Assembly: GCF_014698115.1 (NCBI RefSeq)
Contig: NZ_JACJSJ010000005.1
Span: forward strand, 1 to 64,000
Length of the DNA: 64,000 nt
Source of the DNA: Nostoc sp. FACHB-973
Lineage (GTDB): Bacteria > Cyanobacteriota > Cyanobacteriia > Cyanobacteriales > Nostocaceae
Reading direction: 5' to 3'
Part shown: positions 28,389 to 37,496 of the stretch, one piece after another
Layout of the letters: every line of letters begins with the position of its first letter
Numbering within the stretch: position 1 is the stretch's first letter
The notes under the pieces: model-generated
Database searches by the model: none
What the model saw: the letters and a program-made list of their open reading frames with translations, nothing else
What the model was told of the DNA's origin: nothing
Program-made: the position numbers and the translations under genes

Positions 28389-29690
28389 ACTTTGTATCTC
28401 TTCAAGAGATTGCTGTGATTTAAGTTGAGAAGCTATAAAAGGAACTTTTGGTGCGAGAAAAAACCCAATTAAACTAGCAAAAAGGATTGGCGTCAAAGGG
28501 CTAAAATTAGTCAATTTTGATAACAACAAAGTTGTACTTATGGGTGTACGTGTCACCGCTGCATTGATAGCTGCCATTGTACAAATCATAGCTAGTGCAG
28601 GATTCAACCCCGGAATTAAAATTGCAATTGCTTTACCAATACAAGCACCAGTAAAAAATAAGGGAATAATGAAACCACCACGCCACCCACCAGTGACTGT
28701 GATGCTGATAGATGCCATCTTACCCAAGGCTAAAATTAACAAAAAAACAACTGAAAAATTAGTACTTAGGACTGACTCTAATTCTTCATGTCCGAAATAG
28801 CGGGTTAGGGGTAAAAAAGCTGCTAAAGAACCTAAGCCCAATCCTGCTAATGTGGTGCGTACATAAACCGGGCCGGGAAGCATCGCCAACAACCTGTCAC
28901 AGCCGCGAAAAATGACCATAAAAATCCAACCTGCAACAGCGCCGATGATTCCAAACAGGATAGCCACAGCAAAATCATCGATGTTCTCTAAACTGTATTG
29001 GGGAAAATGCCAGGTGGGAGCAATTCCCAAATGGGTGATGAAGGCAAATACTAAATAACTAGCGCAACTAGAAACGATCGCTGGCATTAAAGCTTCGTAG
29101 TATTCGACGATATGCTGATGGTGAAGAATTTCTAAGGCAAACATCGCCCCACCTAATGGTGCGCCAAACAAGGCGGTAAAGCCAGCCGCCATTGCTGCTA
29201 AACTCGTGGATCTCAAGTCTTCGCCCTCAAGACGGAGGCGATCGCCCACCCATGTACCAAAAGAACCTGTAACCTGCACTAATGGCGCTTCTGGCCCTGC
29301 ACTACCCCCAGCAGCGATACTAACCAAAGAAGCGAGAATCATCGCCGGATTTTTTCGTGCATCCAAACGTCCGCCACGAAAATGGATATTATCGACAATT
29401 ACAGCAATTTCCCCAGGATTGCCTAAAAAATGAATTACTAAGCCAACAATTAATCCAGCTATGGGCATAACTATTAGCAGACTCACACCCTCAAATTTTT
29501 CTAGTTGGTGAGTCATCAGTTCCAGAATAATCCAGTACAAACTTGCAAATAGACCACAAACAGTCCCCACCACGACCCAGCGTAAAACCCACCGTGAAAT
29601 GAAAAGAGGATTACGTTTTACGAGTCCAAAAAGTTGTAAAAACTTCCAGCGTTGAGTTTGGTTTGTGGGAGTACGGTTATTTGGTGGCAC
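28386..29690 (-). CDS. ClC-family chloride channel / H+-Cl- antiporter
   Basis: A polytopic membrane protein of about 434 residues and roughly ten to eleven hydrophobic segments, without C-terminal CBS domains. The filter-region motifs are present in variant form: GGSAGPEAPLVQ replaces the usual GREGP, with the Glu shifted two positions, and GGWRGGFIIPLFFTG corresponds to GxFxP. The VGLVIHFLG region is less conserved. ClC proteins move Cl- or similar anions, often in exchange for protons. I chose the GTG at 29690 because AGGA lies 8 nt upstream; a TTG nine codons earlier is possible. The gene ends inside a heptamer repeat. Confidence 0.88.
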   Translation of the reverse strand: MPPNNRTPTNQTQRWKFLQLFGLVKRNPLFISRWVLRWVVVGTVCGLFASLYWIILELMTHQLEKFEGVSLLIVMPIAGLIVGLVIHFLGNPGEIAVIVDNIHFRGGRLDARKNPAMILASLVSIAAGGSAGPEAPLVQVTGSFGTWVGDRLRLEGEDLRSTSLAAMAAGFTALFGAPLGGAMFALEILHHQHIVEYYEALMPAIVSSCASYLVFAFITHLGIAPTWHFPQYSLENIDDFAVAILFGIIGAVAGWIFMVIFRGCDRLLAMLPGPVYVRTTLAGLGLGSLAAFLPLTRYFGHEELESVLSTNFSVVFLLILALGKMASISITVTGGWRGGFIIPLFFTGACIGKAIAILIPGLNPALAMICTMAAINAAVTRTPISTTLLLSKLTNFSPLTPILFASLIGFFLAPKVPFIASQLKSQQSLEEIQS

Positions 29691-29921
29691 TGCTGATTTC
29701 CTAACTGAAAGAATCAAATGTCATCAATTTTTAACATTTATGATAGTAATGTAACGTGAGTTCAAAAGCTATAGACACAAAAAATATTAAAAATTATATC
29801 ATTATACTTTTGGATAGACAGCATTTACAACTTTACTACATCGCCAGATAGATAAAATTTTGAGGTAAATTTATTAAATTGACTCAAGGTTATGATATTT
29901 AAAGTAGGAGTTAATTTAATA

Positions 29922-30662
29922 ATGCCAGAGAGTCCTGGATTAGGAGAACAGGCGCTGAATAAAGCGGCAAAAATAGGATTATCTAGCCAGTTAGATGAAG
30001 TAGAAAATTTAGATGTAAATATCAAAACCGATCCACTCAAAGTGGTTCAGGGAGAGGTAGATGCAGTCACAATCGAAGGCGAAGGTTTAGTAATGCAGAA
30101 AGACCTCCGGATGGAGGAATTGGAAATGCAAATGAGTAGTGTTGCCATCAATCCTCTGAGCGTGGCTTTTGGCAAAATTGAACTCACAAAACCTGCTGAA
30201 GCTAGTACACGAGTTGTTTTAACCGAAGCCGATATCAATCGCGCCTTTAACTCTGAATATGTGCGCTCGCAACTACAAAATCAAAAAATACACGTTAACG
30301 GACAACAGACGACTATTGAACCGCAACATGTAGACTTTCGGCTACCTGGTGATGGAAAAATAGCACTAAATGCCAGCGTTAAATTAGTAGAAACAGGCGA
30401 AAATCAGCAAGTTGTCTTTTCAGCAGTACCTTGGATCAGTGCTAATGGAAAAAGTGTTTCTCTGGAAAATGTTGAGTATGGCGAAAGTGAAGAAATATCG
30501 CCAGATTTGACAAAAGCTTTGATAGATCAAACCAGCGAAATTTTGAATTTGAGTAACTTTGATTTGGAGGGAATGAACCTGCAAGTTAACCAACTAAAAG
30601 TAGAAGTAGGTAAACTCACTCTGCAAGCCCAAGCTTATGTAGAACGAATTCCCTCTGCTTAA
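29922..30662 (+). CDS. DUF2993 (LmeA-like) protein
   Basis: A 246-residue protein matching DUF2993: an N-terminal LGEQALNKAAKIGLSSQLDEVENLDVNIKTDP segment, GEVDAVTIEGEGLVMQKDLRMEELEMQM, then TEADINRAFNS and repeated beta-rich stretches. DUF2993 proteins have a lipid-binding TULIP-like fold; the mycobacterial LmeA acts in cell-envelope glycolipid synthesis. The cyanobacterial role is unknown. No signal peptide is visible. I chose the ATG at 29922 because GGAG lies 11 nt upstream; an ATG at 29892 would add ten residues but has AAGG only 2 nt away. It is followed by the DUF2231 gene after 32 bp, probably one operon. Confidence 0.85.
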   Translation: MPESPGLGEQALNKAAKIGLSSQLDEVENLDVNIKTDPLKVVQGEVDAVTIEGEGLVMQKDLRMEELEMQMSSVAINPLSVAFGKIELTKPAEASTRVVLTEADINRAFNSEYVRSQLQNQKIHVNGQQTTIEPQHVDFRLPGDGKIALNASVKLVETGENQQVVFSAVPWISANGKSVSLENVEYGESEEISPDLTKALIDQTSEILNLSNFDLEGMNLQVNQLKVEVGKLTLQAQAYVERIPSA

Positions 30663-30694
30663 AAATAGACACTCATAAACTCAGGATACTAATA

Positions 30695-31246
30695 ATGGAA
30701 ACTACAGAAACAACCCAAACAAATTCAACACCTTTTCCAAATATTCCACCAGTTATTGAAAGTAACGATAGTGAGTATCGTGATAGTGGCGTACCCAGCA
30801 CAGTTGCGATCGCCGGACATCCCCTCCACCCCCTGAGTGTGATCTTTCCCATCGCCTTTTTAGCCGCCGCTTTGGGAAGCGATTTCGGGTACTGGTTAAC
30901 TAATGATTTCTTCTGGGCTAGGGCTTCGCTATGGTTAATCGGACTCGGATTAGCTGGAGGCCTCCTCGCAGCCGCGATCGGTCTGAGTGACTTTTTGAAA
31001 ATCGAACGAGTCCGCAAGCGTACCGCCGGTTGGGTGCATTTGATACTTAACGTTTCTATCCTGGTTTTAACACTCGTTAACTTCCTCCTGCGCTTGGGTG
31101 ACCCTGAATCCCGAATAATACCTTGGGGATTGGTTCTCTCGGCGATTGTTGGTACACTCACTAGTGCTTCCGGCTGGTTCGGTGCTGAACTCTCCTATCG
31201 CCACAAAATCGGTGTAGTGGGTGCTGGTAGTCGAAGATATCCATAA
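30695..31246 (+). CDS. DUF2231 membrane protein
   Basis: A 183-residue protein with the DUF2231 signature GHPLHPLSVIFPIAFLAAA, followed by three more hydrophobic segments (WARASLWLIGLGLAGGLLAAAIGLSDF; WVHLILNVSILVLTLVNFLL; WGLVLSAIVGTLTSASGWFG), giving four membrane helices. The conserved His residues and the GHP motif are reminiscent of quinone- or haem-related membrane proteins, but the function is not known. It lies 32 bp downstream of the DUF2993 gene in the same direction. Confidence 0.85.
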   Translation: METTETTQTNSTPFPNIPPVIESNDSEYRDSGVPSTVAIAGHPLHPLSVIFPIAFLAAALGSDFGYWLTNDFFWARASLWLIGLGLAGGLLAAAIGLSDFLKIERVRKRTAGWVHLILNVSILVLTLVNFLLRLGDPESRIIPWGLVLSAIVGTLTSASGWFGAELSYRHKIGVVGAGSRRYP

Positions 31247-31252
31247 TTAAAT

Positions 31253-31283
31253 AATTCGTAATTCGTAATTCGTAATTCGTAAT
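31253..31283. repeat. Heptamer repeat (ATTCGTA)
   Basis: Four copies of ATTCGTA in tandem. A short inverted-repeat element (31284-31375) is inserted directly at their end, and GTTCGTAATTAA resumes on its far side. Confidence 0.85.
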
Positions 31284-31375
31284 AGGACTTACGCAAGAAC
31301 TCTCTGAAACTCTCATTCCTCGGTGTCCTCTGCGTCCTCTGCGGTTTGATTTTCCGTTACTTGTGCGTAAGTCCT
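31284..31375. repeat. 92-bp MITE-like element inserted in a heptamer repeat
   Basis: AGGACTTACGCA at 31284-31295 is exactly inverted at 31364-31375. The interior has CCTCGGTGTCCTCTGCGTCC. No coding capacity. The ends of this kind are common in Nostocales intergenic DNA. Confidence 0.75.
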
Positions 31376-31462
31376 GTTCGTAATTAATATTCAATATTAC
31401 GAACTATTAAGAAACGATTGTACAGAGGCTAAAATTTTGCTTAGTCTCTAACCTTTCAGAAA

Positions 31463-31873
31463 ATGCGCCGGAACCAAAACCAAACAATATATATTATTCT
31501 TTCTATGCTCATCGTTGTACCGATGGGTTTTTTCTTTAAGTATTACGCTAGCCCCGGCTATAAGTGGTTTAATGACTACGGAGGAGATATACTTTACGAA
31601 ATATTTTGGTGTCTGTTTGGATTTTGCTTTTTTAGAAGTCGAGCAGCGGTAATCCAAATTCCAATATGGGTTTTTGTCATCACCTGTATAATAGAATTCT
31701 TGCAACTTTGGCATCCGCCACTATTAGACGAGATTCGCGCCACCTTCATAGGTAAATTGTTACTTGGTACTAGCTTTGTTTGGTGGGATTTTCCTCATTA
31801 CCTGTTGGGTTGTATCTTAGGTTGGTTCTGGCTGCAACAATTACAAAAAATCGGTTATGCAAAAAAAAGTTAA
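31463..31873 (+). CDS. DUF2809 membrane protein
   Basis: A 136-residue protein with four hydrophobic segments, matching DUF2809: [37 protein letters not shown], then [22 protein letters not shown]. The PxLLDxIRxT and WWDFPHY motifs are the family hallmarks. The reaction or cargo is unknown. Its stop codon overlaps the next gene by 17 bp, so translation of the two is probably coupled. Confidence 0.82.
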   Translation: MRRNQNQTIYIILSMLIVVPMGFFFKYYASPGYKWFNDYGGDILYEIFWCLFGFCFFRSRAAVIQIPIWVFVITCIIEFLQLWHPPLLDEIRATFIGKLLLGTSFVWWDFPHYLLGCILGWFWLQQLQKIGYAKKS

Positions 31874-32084
31874 GGTTAAACCTAACTCAAAACAGCAAAA
31901 AATCGAAGAACAACCAGATGGTAGCCTGATCGTCTATTTAAAATCGCCCCCAGTTGATGGTAAGGCTAATGAAGAGTTAATTAAACTTCTAGCAGAGAAA
32001 TTTGGTGTGCCAAAATCTGATATCAGAATTAAGTCTGGTTTGTCCTCCCGACAAAAGTTAATTGAAATTGATATGGCTATCTAG
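31857..32084 (+). CDS. DUF167 / YggU-family small protein
   Basis: A 75-residue protein of the YggU (DUF167) family. Visible marks are [35 protein letters not shown] and a C-terminal [19 protein letters not shown]. The length is usual. The family is conserved from bacteria to eukaryotes without a settled role. The start lies inside the 3' end of the DUF2809 gene (17-bp overlap, different frame). Confidence 0.9.
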   Translation: MQKKVKVKPNSKQQKIEEQPDGSLIVYLKSPPVDGKANEELIKLLAEKFGVPKSDIRIKSGLSSRQKLIEIDMAI

Positions 32085-32195
32085 TGCTGATTATTTTGTC
32101 TTTACTGGTTTACTGCCTGGGAAAGCTTCATGTAATATTATGTATCACTTGATGCGACCAGGAATCGAGAGGCACAGGCTTGCAAAACAGAATTT

Positions 32196-32825
32196 TTAAT
32201 ATTCTATATCTTTGTGTACATCCTTAATACTAATATACCTGGACTGCGCTTTGACTCTTTCTATCCAAGCTTGGATAGCAGGAAATTGTGTCAACTCAAA
32301 CCCGCCTTCATCAGCTACATGAGTGTAGGCGAACAAGGCAATATCAGCAATTGTGTAACGCTCTCCTACAAAAAAAGTGCGATCAGTTAAGTGTTTTTCC
32401 ATCAAGTTAAGTGCTGCATAACCTGGTTCACGTTTTTGCTTTATAGCTTCACTATATTCTTCAGGTTTACCTAAAATAGAAATCCAAAATCTCGATCTGG
32501 CAATAAAAGGTTGATGGCTATACTGTTCAAAAAATAACCATTGCAGCACCTGCGATCGCAAAAAGCGATCGTAAGGTAAAAATTCTGTACCTTCACTCAG
32601 ATAAACCAATATAGCATTTGACTCTGACAAATATTTTCCTGGTTGGATTTCCAAAACGGGAATCTTGCCATTGGGATTTTTACTTAAAAATTCTGCTGTT
32701 CGAGTCTCCCCCTTTAAGATATTAACCTCTACTCTCTCAAAAGGCATACCTAGCTGTGTCAATAAAAGACGTATCTTGTAACCATTACCAGAAGGTAAAA
32801 AATCGTACAAACGCAGTATTTCCAT
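32196..32825 (-). CDS. Glutathione S-transferase family protein
   Basis: A 209-residue cytosolic GST-like protein. The N-terminal thioredoxin fold runs from MEILRLYDFLPSGNGYKIRL, which has the catalytic Ser position, through NPNGKIPVLEI (cis-Pro) and YLSESNAILVYLSEG (glutathione gamma-glutamyl site). The C-terminal helical domain contains FVGERYTIADIALFAYTHVADEGGF, the N-capping box of the fold. Substrate unknown. A single gene with no obvious partner. Confidence 0.9.
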   Translation of the reverse strand: MEILRLYDFLPSGNGYKIRLLLTQLGMPFERVEVNILKGETRTAEFLSKNPNGKIPVLEIQPGKYLSESNAILVYLSEGTEFLPYDRFLRSQVLQWLFFEQYSHQPFIARSRFWISILGKPEEYSEAIKQKREPGYAALNLMEKHLTDRTFFVGERYTIADIALFAYTHVADEGGFELTQFPAIQAWIERVKAQSRYISIKDVHKDIEY

Positions 32826-33023
32826 GATAAAATACAGTAAGTAATATGTTGATAACTAAGGGTTCAAAATACAATATCTTACCAAAATATTTTCCAAAAA
32901 CCGGATATTTTCTTTTATATTTAACTTCTTGCTCCCCAGATAAAATCATCCCAAAAAATAAAAAAAACATTATTTATTTAGAAAATGAGATGTTTAATTT
33001 AGTCAGTGGTCGAGAATAAAAGT

Positions 33024-33728
33024 ATGTGTGGAAGATTTACTCTAAACCAGTCAGTAAAAGCTTTAGCTAAAATTTTCGATGTTCAGCAACTTCCAGATTT
33101 AGCAGCCGAATATAACATTGCACCTACGCAAAAAGTTGCAACAGTGTTACAAAATCCTGAAAGCAGAAAGCGGGAATTTCAGCAGTTGTATTGGGGCTTA
33201 ATTCCCTCATGGGCAAAAGATCCAGGAATAGGGGCAAAATTAATCAACGCTAGGGCAGAAACTGTTGCTGAAAAACCGGCTTTTCGGTCAGCTTTTAAGC
33301 ATCGACGCTGTTTAGTGCTAGCTGATGGCTTTTATGAATGGCAACGTCAACAAGGCGGTAAGAAGCAGCCATTTTATTTTCGTCTCCAAGATGGGCAAAC
33401 CTTCGCTTTTGCAGGTTTATGGGAGAGATGGCGATGCCTACGGCAACCCGAAGCGGGAACGACTGCCAATGAGGAAATAATTTCTTGTACAATTTTGACA
33501 ACAGCAGCCAACGAATTACTCCAACCCATCCACGAGCGGATGCCAGTGATTCTAGAGCCGCAAGATTACGATTTATGGCTAGATTCCCAAGTGCAAACGC
33601 CCCAAACCCTACAACAGCTATTGCGTCCCTATCCAGCACCAGCCATGACTGCCTATCCAGTTAGCACCTTAGTAAACAACTCTCGCCATAATAGTCCGGA
33701 ATGCATCATTCCCATTAGTGGGGATTAG
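33024..33728 (+). CDS. SRAP-family (YedK/HMCES) abasic-site crosslinking protein
   Basis: A 234-residue SOS-response-associated peptidase. Family members react through Cys2 with abasic sites in single-stranded DNA and shield them as a DNA-protein crosslink. Translation must therefore start at the ATG at 33024, which gives MCGRFTL, and not at the GTG six codons upstream. Other marks are EYNIAPTQKV, WGLIPSWA, INARAETVAEKPAFRSAF, RRCLVLADGFYEWQ (catalytic Glu), FAFAGLWERW, PIHERMPVIL (catalytic His) and VSTLVNNSRHNSPECI. The length is usual. It precedes ycf3 at about 107 bp across a heptamer-rich spacer. Confidence 0.94.
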   Translation: MCGRFTLNQSVKALAKIFDVQQLPDLAAEYNIAPTQKVATVLQNPESRKREFQQLYWGLIPSWAKDPGIGAKLINARAETVAEKPAFRSAFKHRRCLVLADGFYEWQRQQGGKKQPFYFRLQDGQTFAFAGLWERWRCLRQPEAGTTANEEIISCTILTTAANELLQPIHERMPVILEPQDYDLWLDSQVQTPQTLQQLLRPYPAPAMTAYPVSTLVNNSRHNSPECIIPISGD

Positions 33729-33835
33729 GGATTAGGGACTGGGGACTAGGACTGTATACTATGGACTAGAGAAGAGTTTTCCTAATACCCAGTCCCCAAT
33801 ACCCAATACCCAACACCTAACACCCAGAGACAACT
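33729..33835. repeat. Heptamer-type repeats upstream of ycf3
   Basis: Short runs of GGGATTA/GGGACTG on one side and CCCAGTCCCCAATACCCAAT on the other, i.e. inverted heptamer arrays that could pair in RNA. They occupy the whole spacer between the SRAP gene and ycf3. Confidence 0.6.
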
Positions 33836-34357
33836 ATGCCAAGAACGCAAAAAAACGATAATTTTGTTGACAAATCCTTTACAGTAATGGCGGATATCAT
33901 CCTGAAGATCCTGCCGACTAACAAAAAAGCAAAAGAAGCCTTTGTGTATTATCGAGATGGCATGTCAGCCCAAGCAGAAGGAGAATATGCCGAAGCATTG
34001 GAATACTATGAAGAAGCTCTAACACTAGAGGAAGATACCAACGATCGCGGCTACATTCTCTACAATATGGGGTTAATCTATGCCAGCAACGGCGACCACG
34101 AAAAGGCCTTAGAACTTTATCACCAAGCAATTGAGTTAAACCCACGCCTACCCCAAGCCTTGAACAACATCGCCGTCATTTATCACTACCAAGGCGAAAA
34201 AGCCAAAGAAGCTGGAGATGAAGATGGTGGCGAGGCACTATTTGACCAAGCCGCAGATTATTGGATTCGAGCTATTCGCATGGCTCCCAATAACTACATT
34301 GAAGCCCAAAACTGGTTGAAAACTACAGGGCGATCGCAAATTGACGTATTCTTCTAG
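33836..34357 (+). CDS. ycf3: Photosystem I assembly protein Ycf3
   Basis: A 173-residue TPR protein required for photosystem I assembly on the thylakoid membrane. It starts [20 protein letters not shown] and has three tetratricopeptide repeats: [40 protein letters not shown] and [18 protein letters not shown]. The conserved ending is [14 protein letters not shown]. The length is the family norm. The gene is followed by gatC about 110 bp downstream in the same direction. Confidence 0.96.
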   Translation: MPRTQKNDNFVDKSFTVMADIILKILPTNKKAKEAFVYYRDGMSAQAEGEYAEALEYYEEALTLEEDTNDRGYILYNMGLIYASNGDHEKALELYHQAIELNPRLPQALNNIAVIYHYQGEKAKEAGDEDGGEALFDQAADYWIRAIRMAPNNYIEAQNWLKTTGRSQIDVFF

Positions 34358-34468
34358 TCATTTGTCCTTTGTCATTAGTCACTTGTCTTTTGCCAGTTGA
34401 TAATAACCAATGACTAATGACAAATAACCAATGCCCCATGCCCCATGCCCCATGCCCAATAACAATGT
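34358..34468. repeat. Heptamer-type repeats between ycf3 and gatC
   Basis: The spacer carries AATGACTAATGACAAAT-like units and four copies of ATGCCCC, with an inverted GTCATTTGTCC-type arm before them. They are the same heptamer families as at 38520-38570 and 62940-62985. Confidence 0.7.
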
Positions 34469-34759
34469 ATGATTGACCAAGAACAAGTCCACAAAGTAGC
34501 TAATCTTGCTCGTTTAGAGTTAACTCCAGAAGAAGAGGAACAATTCACTACTCAATTGGGAAGTATTCTGGATTATATTCAACAACTCAACGAACTAGAT
34601 GTTAGTGATGTGCCCCCAACAACACGGGCAATAGATGTTAGTAATGTCACACGAGAAGATGACCTACAACCCTATCCTGACCGTGAAAGCATCCTCAACG
34701 GTGCCCCTGAACAGGAAGGCGAATTTTTCAAAGTACCAAAAATCCTTAATGCTGAATAG
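34469..34759 (+). CDS. gatC: Aspartyl/glutamyl-tRNA amidotransferase subunit C
   Basis: A 96-residue subunit of GatCAB, which converts Glu-tRNA(Gln) to Gln-tRNA(Gln) in organisms lacking glutaminyl-tRNA synthetase. Marks: [46 protein letters not shown] and a C-terminal [18 protein letters not shown]. The length is usual. gatB lies 28 kb away in this window (63102), so the subunits are not in one operon. Confidence 0.94.
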   Translation: MIDQEQVHKVANLARLELTPEEEEQFTTQLGSILDYIQQLNELDVSDVPPTTRAIDVSNVTREDDLQPYPDRESILNGAPEQEGEFFKVPKILNAE

Positions 34760-35297
34760 TCCAAAGCTATTCTGATTTCTGACTCCTGCTGTATAAGTTA
34801 ATATTATTCGGCTGTCACAAAAAAAACGTTGATTTTGCCGAAATTGCCGTGATAAAGTACAAATACTGAAATCTACGGTATACCAATAGGATCTAAGTAT
34901 ATCAACAGAGCTATGAAATTACTTTTCCCAACGAGCTAGGTGCTTGCTTGTTGCTACCTAATTGTTGAAGATTAATTTTATAGCTCTATGTGTACTTAGA
35001 TTTATATGAGCCGATGTGTTGGTTTAGTTATTAATTATGTGAATCCTGTACAGAGGAATTCTGATATCAGGGATTGACATGTTTAACTGGCAAACTTTTA
35101 ACACAGAAACGTGATTCATACATATTTCGTTTGCATATTCAGTTCCCAAGGTCATTAGGGGACTAATTGTCAAAATAATTTGACAGCAAATAAATTCAAA
35201 TTATGAATACAAAACTGTATTAGCTCAAACATTAAAAAAAACCTATTGGTTGTCAAAAAAAATCAGTAAATATTGTATTTGTGTGTGAGGAATAAAT
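34760..35297. other. Leader region of the porin gene with a long inverted repeat
   Basis: About 540 bp without a gene. At 34891-35001 there are imperfect inverted arms (ATCTAAGTATATCAACAGAG and the inverse of CTCTATGTGTACTTAGAT) around an inner CTAGGTGCTT...ACCTAA hairpin, 111 bp in all. It could be a structured leader or small RNA, or another MITE-like element. Further down, AT-rich sequence leads into the GTG start of the porin. Confidence 0.45.
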
Positions 35298-37058
35298 GTG
35301 AATCACGAGCAATTAAGGTGTATTGCAAGAGTCAGTTTGTTGTGCTTAGTCACAGGTTCGATTTCACTGGGAGCGTATCCTACAGTTGCAAATCCTTCTG
35401 ATACACAGCCTAATTTTAGTATTGATAGTCAATCCCCGAATACTGATGGGATTCCTCAGGTCAACTCTGTATCTCAATTATCTGATGTCAGACCAACAGA
35501 CTGGGCTTTCCAAGCATTACAATCTGTAGTGGAACGTTATGGTTGCATTGCCGGATATCCTGACAGCACATACAGAGGAAATCGTGCATTAACTCGTTAC
35601 GAATTTGCTGCCGGCTTGAATGCTTGCCTAGACAGAATTAACGAACGGATTACTTCCAATATTGTTGATTTGGTCACTAAAGAAGATTTAGAAACTCTGC
35701 AAAAACTCCAAGAAGAATTTGCAGCTGAACTAGCAACATTACGTGGTCGTGTAGATGCCTTGGAAAGTCGGACAGCTACCTTAGAAAAGCAACAATTTTC
35801 TACCACTACTAAACTTAATGGTGAAGCGATTTTATCTTTAGCAGCAGCCACGGGTGGAGAACCAGGTAGTGAAGATGCCAATGTTGTCTTCAATAATCGT
35901 GTCAGACTAAATCTCACCAGTAGCTTTAATGGCAAAGACTTGTTAATTGTTGGACTCCAAGCTTACAACTTTAGAGCAACTGATTCATTTTATAGTCGGG
36001 GAACCATTCAAGGACAATTATTACCAAATTCGAGTTTGTTGGGCGCAGGTTCAACTAAGTTAAGCTTTGAGCCAGAATTTCCTGGTTTTAGTCCTCAGAC
36101 ATTGCAAGCTGATGGCGGAACCAATTCCGTTAGTCTCTACAAGCTAGCGTATGTCTTACCCTTGTCCCAACAATTTGCCGTATTTGCCGCCACAAATGCA
36201 GAGATTACAGATGTGTTTCCTGCCATCACTCCCTACGCCAGCGACAGCCAGGGAGCAATTTCTCGATTTGCAGGCTATAACGCTGCTGTACGAATTACCG
36301 GGGGTACTTCTGGTAGCGGTTTACTTGCAGGCGCCGGTTTTTTGTGGAATCCTTCAAAACAACTAGGACTTGGAGTTATATATGGTAACGGTGCGTCATC
36401 CTTACCCCAAGATCTCGGTGTTTTGAACACACCTTTGGGGGGAGGTTTCTTTAGCGGCACAGGAGCAGTTGCGGCACAACTTACCTTGAAACCAATTTCA
36501 AATCTTGATATTGGAATTAACTACGCACACAGTTACCACGAAATCAACATTTTGGGTACAGGTCTGAGTAGCGCCGATATTGCATCGATTCGGTTTGCTC
36601 CCAGTGCAGCACAGCTGGGACAAGCGGGTGGTAATGCCACGCTAGCAATTCTCAGTGAGCCTATCAAGGTCGATTCTGTTGGTGCAACGGCAACCTGGCG
36701 ATTTACTCCTCAAACATCTTTCTCAGTATCGGGTGCTTTGCTTTTCGCCAATTTGTCGAATGTAGATGCTTCCACAACCTTTAGTAGCTGGTCAGCTGGG
36801 TTGCATATTAGAGACATCTTCGGTAAAGGAAACGCAGCCGCAGTAATTTTCGGACAGCCGCTTTACCGACAGTCTACAGGGGGAATTGCTGTTCGTCCTG
36901 AAGACACGACTCCTTACCATTTAGAAACTTTCTTTAACTACAGGGTTAATGACAATATCAGCATTACCCCTGGCGTATTTTGGCTATTCAACCCCGAAGG
37001 ATTTAGCGCCAATGACACAGCAGTTGTAGGTGTACTTCGTACCACTTTGACTTTTTAG
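35298..37058 (+). CDS. SLH-domain OprB-type outer-membrane porin
   Basis: A 586-residue outer-membrane protein of the cyanobacterial SLH-porin class, called iron-uptake porin or SomA/OprB-like. It starts at a GTG with TGAGGA 6 nt upstream. Order: signal peptide (LLCLVTGSISLGAYPTVANP), an SLH domain (~60-115: LSDVRPTDWAFQALQSVVERYGCIAGYPD), a coiled-coil (~125-165: EDLETLQKLQEEF, LRGRVDALESRTATLEKQQF), then an OprB-like beta-barrel ending in the terminal aromatic TTLTF. The SLH domain anchors the porin to peptidoglycan-linked polymer. The substrate (inorganic ions or sugars) is not clear from sequence. A long leader precedes it. Confidence 0.93.
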   Translation: MNHEQLRCIARVSLLCLVTGSISLGAYPTVANPSDTQPNFSIDSQSPNTDGIPQVNSVSQLSDVRPTDWAFQALQSVVERYGCIAGYPDSTYRGNRALTRYEFAAGLNACLDRINERITSNIVDLVTKEDLETLQKLQEEFAAELATLRGRVDALESRTATLEKQQFSTTTKLNGEAILSLAAATGGEPGSEDANVVFNNRVRLNLTSSFNGKDLLIVGLQAYNFRATDSFYSRGTIQGQLLPNSSLLGAGSTKLSFEPEFPGFSPQTLQADGGTNSVSLYKLAYVLPLSQQFAVFAATNAEITDVFPAITPYASDSQGAISRFAGYNAAVRITGGTSGSGLLAGAGFLWNPSKQLGLGVIYGNGASSLPQDLGVLNTPLGGGFFSGTGAVAAQLTLKPISNLDIGINYAHSYHEINILGTGLSSADIASIRFAPSAAQLGQAGGNATLAILSEPIKVDSVGATATWRFTPQTSFSVSGALLFANLSNVDASTTFSSWSAGLHIRDIFGKGNAAAVIFGQPLYRQSTGGIAVRPEDTTPYHLETFFNYRVNDNISITPGVFWLFNPEGFSANDTAVVGVLRTTLTF

Positions 37059-37121
37059 TACCAGGATGAAGCATTGGGAGTGCTGTTAGCGGTGGCGGGG
37101 CGATGAGCCACGTGCTGAGTT

Positions 37122-37399
37122 ATACCGTTTCACTTTAATTATGATATAAATACGTTGCTAGGGGCACGGCAATGCCCATTGGTGTCAACTTAACGTGAAA
37201 CGGGCGGTTAGAAACCGCGTCTACACAAACAAAACCTGCCTACGCAGGTTTCAAAACCCTTAATTTTCTGTTAGTCCGCGTAGGCGGACTTTGCCTGTGT
37301 AGCCGCGAATTCCATTCGCCCAGGCTTAAGTTGACACCAATGCACAGCTGTGCCCCTACGCGAAATCTATATGTATCAGGGTTTTAGTGAAATGGTATT
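37122..37399. repeat. Nested inverted-repeat elements (family A inside family B)
   Basis: The outer pair is ATACCGTTTCACTTTAA at 37122 and the near-inverse TTTTAGTGAAATGGTATTA ending at 37399 (family B, also at 41958-42073). Inside, at 37159-37359, lie the family A ends: GGGGCACGGCAATGCCC then GGTGTCAACTTAA on the left, and their inverse on the right with a few mismatches. The inner ~130 bp (AAACCTGCCTACGCAGGTTT, TCCGCGTAGGCGGA palindromes) is unrelated to the other family A copies. No coding capacity. Confidence 0.7.
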
Positions 37400-37496
37400 A
37401 GGAGTGCTGAGTTAGGAGCGAATTCTCCCCTCTGCTCCCCCATCTCCCCCACTGCCCTCAAAGTAAATAGAAAAGACTTCTGGAATTTCTACGGTT

